This document shows, piece after piece, positions 58,880-64,000 of a stretch of DNA of 64,000 nucleotides (position 1 is the stretch's first letter; each line of letters opens with the position of its first letter). The notes under the pieces are model-generated. The model had not been told where the DNA came from. It ran no database searches and saw only the letters and a program-made list of their open reading frames with translations. Location of the stretch: assembly GCA_958450365.1 (NCBI GenBank), contig CAUEEP010000730.1, positions 2,750,001 through 2,814,000 on the forward strand, read 5' to 3'. The stretch comes from Mesorhabditis belari (Eukaryota > Nematoda > Chromadorea > Rhabditida > Rhabditidae). A program made the translations under genes and the position numbers.

Positions 58880-59830
58880 CAATTGCTCAATTATTGTCAA
58901 AGTTTTGCAATTTTGTTTGGTCAAATTTTGGAAAGTATTGGTCTGCTTGTTGGAAGTCGGCTTGGCGTCACTGTAATTTTTATAGCTTTTCTTATCAAAA
59001 ACTTCTGTCAAACACAAATATTTATTTCTTTTGCCCATTTGAAAAAAAAAAGCTTTCTTTTGAGCTGAAAATTGAAATCTTTTTGATGACACTTTACTAA
59101 ATTGCTTATCGCATTTATTTTCACGAGAGTTTTGTTAGAATAAACATGGGTTTCTTTTCCTTTTCTTTTTTTCCTTTTACGCTTGTTTGTGCAAAGTCTC
59201 ATTTAAACGCTTATTTTGGAGCAATAAAAACATCACTCAAATTAGCGTAAATGAAAGCGTATATTGCAAAGTCATTGTAAAGTGTATATTGCAAAGTTTT
59301 ATCTGCTTTTTATGACGTATTCAAATAAATGCAAACTTTATTTATCATTTTTAATCAAACGATGCTCTCTTTACTGCCAAATTCCACTTTTTGAATGTCG
59401 TCTTTTCTAAAGAAGCTTATTTTTTTTAAATATTAGTTTTATTTTGAAGGGAATAGGAAGGAATTTAACAAAATAAGTTGTTTTTCGCTTTGTGGTGGGA
59501 AAAGAAATGCATTGGTGAAGAACATGCAAAATTGGATGAATGATTCTTCGTTGCTCTTGAAATCATAGCACTTTTTTTGTCTTTAATTCTTTTTAACTAT
59601 ACTTTTGAAGAAAAAAACGAATGCCTTTTTCAAGAACAAGAACGTTAAAGGATTGTTTTTCTTTTTGTTTGAAAACTTCCCAAAGCACCTCTCTTTTAAA
59701 ATTCCTTTTCGAGGCGCATGAACTATTGGAATGGTTTGTTTTCTAAAGAAAGAAACCTTTTTGTTGAAGCTTATTTCTTGATTTCTATAACTTCTAGAAT
59801 TTCTATAATTTCTATAATTTCTATAATTTC
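58880..59830. other. Intergenic region
   Basis: AT-rich, 5' flank of the VWA-lectin gene and 3' flank of the MIF4G gene. It ends in a small array of TTTCTATAA units (59784-59830). No exon is supported. Confidence 0.4.
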
Positions 59831-61498
59831 TTACCGTGTAATAAGTTGTGCTTTTTGTGGTGGAGCATCATATTCAATGAGAAGACAATCAGGAATGGCT
59901 AATTCATTCCAACCGAATGCCCATAAATCCATCACCTATAGAAATGATTGATTTAAGAATAAGAATTAGACTTCAATCATTCTCACTCTTCTCACAGACA
60001 AAAGCGTGCCCTCTTTTTCTTTCTATCGTAATCTTTCCTCTATTTTTTTTCCTCTCAATCCTACTTCACTTACATGTAGAAATATTCTTCGTATTTCCGA
60101 ATTCATAAATGGTTCATCGCTACACATTTGATCTCGAACCTAAATCCTTTTTCATAAATCAAATCACCGTATAAAGCCACTTTGACAATCAATCGATCAA
60201 CGAGATATTGATTGAGCTGATGGAGTGTTCGTCCATTCTCTGACAAAAGCAAACCCATTGTCTAAAAAACTTTCTTTTTCAACTTTTCATTACTAGACTC
60301 TTTGTTCTTTTTCAAACCTTTGCATCTTCTCGATCGGGATTATTGTCAACAAGTGTGTCAAGGCAATTGAACATTGGTTTGATGAAAGATTTTGCGACAC
60401 ATTCGTCCATCTTCATATAAACCGGGTAAAGGCTTAAATGAAATCAAAGCGTTAAAGAGAAAGACGAGATGGAGAAACTCACCCAAAAAGTGCTCTAACC
60501 GAATTGCGAAACATGAGCTTGCTTTTGTTGCGAACTTCGAGACGATTTCGATAATCATTCAATAGTAAAGCAAGACAACAAGATGCTAATCCAAAATCCC
60601 CTCGATCTAACTGAAAAGAGATGATGTAAATCACAAAAGAATATATATGATTTTACGTTGAAAATATGTAGTATAATATCAGCGGCAATTGGGGCAAATT
60701 TTGAATCAGCCAACCATCTAAAATCGTACTCAAATGTTGATATCATTTTCAAGACACCTTTGATGAAGTTGCTCTGCAAGGGTTTCTGGTGATGTATTTC
60801 TCACAACCATTGAATAGGCTTGCACTAAACAGATTTTTCTTCCTCACCACTCTTATACACATAGTGATGAACTATAAAGTTTGCTGAATAGTTTTTGTTC
60901 ACCTGGAATTGGCCCTTGTTGAGCGAGTACGGTCAACGAGGAAAAAAGAGTTCGCAATTGATCATCATCCATTGCAGCTAAAAAAATTGAATAAAAAAAT
61001 ACACTTATATTGATAATGTTAAGTATTATGATCAACAGGATAGAGATAAATAGTTTTTTGACTTTTCAAGTGATTTCGTTTTTCTTTTGAGGGGAACAAA
61101 GAGAGATCAATAACACATGTTTGACGGTGGCCCTTTCTGCTTTCAGGATATCATTGTTTTTTTTTGAGAAAAGAATGAAAGAAGATAAACAACGAGAAAA
61201 GAGAGAAAGAGCTCAAGGCAAAAAGGATCAGGGCTTCAAATTTTTATTTGAGTTATCACCCGTATACACACCAGTAGCCGCTTTTTCATTGTAATTAACG
61301 TTATTTCAAGACAGATTTGATCGACAACGTTTGATCGACAACGAACTACGTGGAAAAAGTGATGGCCTTGCGCTAGTTAAGATAATGAAATGGTAATCCA
61401 GAAAATTTTCTACACTTACCGCCAAGAATAAATTGAGAAGAAAAAGACGATTTCTGTTTTTTCGATCGAGTTCCGTTTTTCTCGAGTTTTTCAGGCAT
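59831..61498 (-). CDS. MIF4G-domain protein (MIF4GD/SLIP1 or CTIF-like)
   Basis: MIF4G domains are HEAT-like helical scaffolds in translation and mRNA metabolism. The main frame begins MDDDQLRTLFSSLTVLAQQG at 60972, then VVRNTSPETLAEQLHQR, WLADSKFAPIAADIILHIFN, LDRGDFGLASCCLALLLNDY, SKLMFRNSVRALFGLYPVY, FIKPMFNCLDTLV, TMGLLLSENGRTLHQLNQYL, VRDQMCSDEPFMNSEIRRIF and a last exon LWAFGWNELAIPDCLL, ending ITR-stop at 59831. An upstream exon (61498-61422) starting MPEKLEKNGTRSKKQ ends in a GTAAG donor and joins the MDDDQ exon in frame (G|CT GCA ATG), so a longer form is likely. The small one-domain size fits MIF4GD-type proteins better than eIF4G. The exact subfamily is uncertain. Confidence 0.7.
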
Positions 61499-62653
61499 GC
61501 TTGCAGCTTGATCGTCGAATACAAAGTGAAGTGAAAAGCTGCTGAAACACAACTTTTACAATAGTCCCAAAAAAACACAATGAAAGAGGAATTGAAAGCT
61601 GATTCAAATGTCCTTCAATTTCTTGTTAGCTGTAAAGATATTTATTTGAGGAAGGCTATTATTAAATCTAAGATTTGAAAAATAGAGACGTTTTGAATAA
61701 AGGATGAGTTTGAAAGCGTCATTTTACAGTGGAGCTGTTCTTTTACTTTATAAAGTCAATTTAAGTGATAAAAATAAGTCCATAAAGGACACAAATGTGC
61801 AAAGAATAAAGCTGTGTATATCCTAAAAGATCTATCAAAGAAAAAAAAAGAAGAGAAGTATCATTTGAGACACGGAACTTGCCACAGATCAAGAGTTGAC
61901 AAAAACGAAGAAAGGGGTGAATGAGCGGGGGCCATGGGGGATCTGCCCTGCTCGGCTTCTCTCATGTAATCGGTCTGGGTCCCTTTTTTCATGAAGGTGG
62001 TCGAATGGGTGATTGGTGAGGGTCACAGCTCAGCTAGACCCCATTCTCTTTTCTCCTTCAAATCAATCACTTCCTCACTCTTTTTTCTCCGCTATCCACT
62101 TGTGACGTTAAATCGCGACTCTTGCATCTGTTTTAGATAATTCATCACTCGCATCATAAATTTTATTTGGTCATTACAAAAAAGATGAATAAGTGCAAAG
62201 GAACAGAAGAAATGGCGCTGGGAAGATACAGAAATGAACTCAAAGTTCTCTTAAAACAAAGAAAAGATAAAAAAGGTGAAGGATGATAATCTCACATTTT
62301 TTATAAACTCGTATGAGGTCCTCAAAGCTTATTTTGCCATCAATGTCATCAAAAAAAAACACGTGTCAAATTTGAAAAAGATAATCGATGATGTTAAAGC
62401 TGTATAAAATAATAGCAAAATGAAAGGTTACCCTTTAAAAGCACTAAAGCTAAAAAAGCAACCGGTTCGATCACAAGTAAAAATTTAAAAAAATGGTTAA
62501 AGATCTATTGAGCAATAAGTTTTTGGTATGCGAGTATGATTATGAATCATAATAATTTGGCAAGGAGTTTGGAGAAAGAAATATTTGAGATAATTGATGG
62601 AAAATCGAAACAAAAGGTAAACGAATTGATTTGAATTGATTTGAATTGATGAA
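61499..62653. other. Intergenic region
   Basis: Between the MIF4G gene start and the PLXDC-like gene end. It has a moderately GC-rich patch near 61920-62050. No exon is supported. Confidence 0.4.
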
Positions 62654-64000
62654 TCACATATGAACGGAAGCCGAATATCTAACATGACTCATCGGAGCTC
62701 TCCAACGAGATGGACGATACTAAAAAAAGTTTCCAGTGTATTTGATTGTATTTGTTTTTATTCACATAATAACTTCATTAATGTGTAGAAATTACTGATA
62801 GAAAACGGTGATTTATACACAGAATTATTGTTCATGTCCATAGTTTGGCGTTAATAAAATCTGAGCCTGTGCCTGAGCCTGAGCCTTTTATATCCCTATT
62901 GAACTAACTTTAATCAAGAGTTGTCCACTCGGTGTGTGTGGATTGTAGTAAGCATAGGCAAGCCATGCGACTGTCGCCACCACAGTGACACAAAGTAACA
63001 ACAAAGTGGAGATTCCCATCGAGCCACGAGCATCTGCAAATGTTTTTTTGCTTTTCGTTTTCTTTTCTTGGCAACCAACTTTTCTCCAAATGTTCCCCGT
63101 TTGTTTTTGTGGCATTTGTTGAAGCTATTGTCGATGTTGTTGAATCGTCATTACTAAAAAAAGCCATTTTCACTTTTCAAATATGTACATAAATCCTCTT
63201 TCTCACTCACTCCTCAATCTCATTCTCATCATCATTTCCATTGCAATAGATTGTTCGACTTTGATCTTTGCAATTATTTTCAACCCATTGCTGTCGTCGA
63301 CGATGGAGGCTAAATTATTTATGTTCAGGGAAAACAAAAACAAATAACCCTCCAGAATCTGTGCAAAAAGGGCCACCGTGTTCCTTTTTTGCATGACACC
63401 ACGAGCAATTGAAATGTTCAATGGTAGCATTTGAGCAATTACTACACGTTGTGAATTGTTGACATGCTGAGATTGATTTTAAAAATTGTGTTGTGCTACT
63501 TTGCTTACTGGGTTGAGCCTTGAGACGAATAACCGAATTATTGATGGCATTCTCATGGGCAATTTCAATGCGATGATACTCATAGATTACTCGCTTTGCT
63601 AAAAATAAATATTCACTAAAAGTTCTCATTGTGATTGTCACCTGCGCCATTACCCATTCCTTTTTTGTGTTCATACAGATATGCATCAGAAATCCCGAGT
63701 TTTACTGGGTGTTGATCTTCGGAGATATCATTGATCGGAATGGGTACATCCTAAAAATTCTCTTTTTTTTGGTAACTATTAACTAGCTCAACCTTGTAGA
63801 CAAATGTGATATCACCAGACTTCAAAAGAGTCAATTGAAAGTTGAAAGGTCCTTCTAAAATCGATTTTTCTTTGCATATTTTAATTAGAAATTGACGATT
63901 TTTATGTACTCACTAGTTTCTTGTCCTCGCAATTGAACCCTTCTCCACTCACAAACAAATTGTTCCCCATCATCGGCATACAAAATATCGGAACCATTAC
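62654..64000 (-). CDS. Plexin-domain-containing protein (PLXDC/TEM7-like), C-terminal part
   Basis: Single-pass cell-surface protein; the N-terminus lies beyond the right edge. From the edge inward: NGSDILYADDGEQFVCEWRR, EGPFNFQLTLLKSGDITFVY, VPIPINDISEDQHPVKLGIS then DAYLYEH (nidogen-like region), RVIYEYHRIEIAHENAINNS, then the PSI domain CQQFTTCSNCSNATIEHFNC then SWCH and FCTDSGG, the PLXDC-typical RRRQQWVENNCK, an acidic stretch, a TM helix (ISTLLLLCVTVVATVAWLAY) and the cytoplasmic tail NPHTPSGQLLIK + YRPSRWRAPMSHVRYSASVH. The tail is completed by a small last exon (stop at 62654), spliced at LLIK|gt; reading through instead stops at 62888. The order matches PLXDC1/2. Confidence 0.88.
62857..62887. 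repeat. Short GAGCCT repeat
   Basis: CTGAGCCTGTGCCTGAGCCTGAGCC: four or five units resembling the variant units of the telomere-like array in bbs-9. It lies in the last intron of the PLXDC-like gene. Confidence 0.6.

Noticed and set aside
62888..62940. Stop of the PLXDC-like gene at 62888
   Set aside because: A donor after LLIK joins a small exon encoding YRPSRW..., which matches the family's conserved tail, so 62654 is preferred.

Overview
The window is eukaryotic and almost certainly from a nematode. Genes are split into many short exons. Introns are mostly about 45-60 nt and end in TTTTCAG or TTTTTAG. At least nine genes have such a 3' splice site a few bases before the ATG, which suggests spliced-leader trans-splicing (inference). 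Several families are nematode-specific or nematode-typical (SXP/RAL-2, CX module, VWA plus C-type lectin proteins), and a TTAGGC-type telomere-like array sits inside an intron. Most reading frames over 60 codons are intron or antisense shadows. I rebuilt gene models by joining exons whose splice sites and phases agree. The species could not be named.

Layout, left to right: dpl-1 (E2F partner DP, +) converges on mre-11 (-). mre-11 is divergent from a TTLL4-type tubulin glutamylase (ttll-4, +). Then come a long annexin (+) and an unplaced ORF. A globin with an N-myristoylation signal (-) and a repeat-rich, apparently gene-poor stretch (about 19.6-25.3 kb) follow. Next are a TMEM272-like four-pass protein (-), EAPP (-), bbs-9 (+), an SXP/RAL-2 secreted protein (-), an AF4/FMR2-like elongation scaffold (-), stim-1 (+), a glycine-rich CX-module membrane protein (-), the rRNA methyltransferase FTSJ3/Spb1 (+), a secreted VWA-VWA-C-type lectin protein (-), a MIF4G protein (-) and the C-terminal part of a plexin-domain-containing protein (-), which runs off the right edge.

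The genes look like ordinary, functionally unrelated neighbours: cell cycle and DNA repair, cilium (bbs-9, ttll-4), calcium entry (stim-1), ribosome biogenesis, and secreted or surface proteins. I see no gene cluster acting as one pathway. EAPP and the TMEM272-like gene are co-directional with a 364-bp gap.

The most unusual content is non-coding. There is a MITE family with CCGTA...TAATAG ends (eight copies, all in introns) and a cluster of long hairpin elements with 8-bp target duplications, one nested in another. A telomere-like array makes up nearly all of one bbs-9 intron. An exon of the TMEM272-like gene has been copied into an EAPP intron. Candidate micro-exons, a GC-AG intron and alternative ends of stim-1 are also described.
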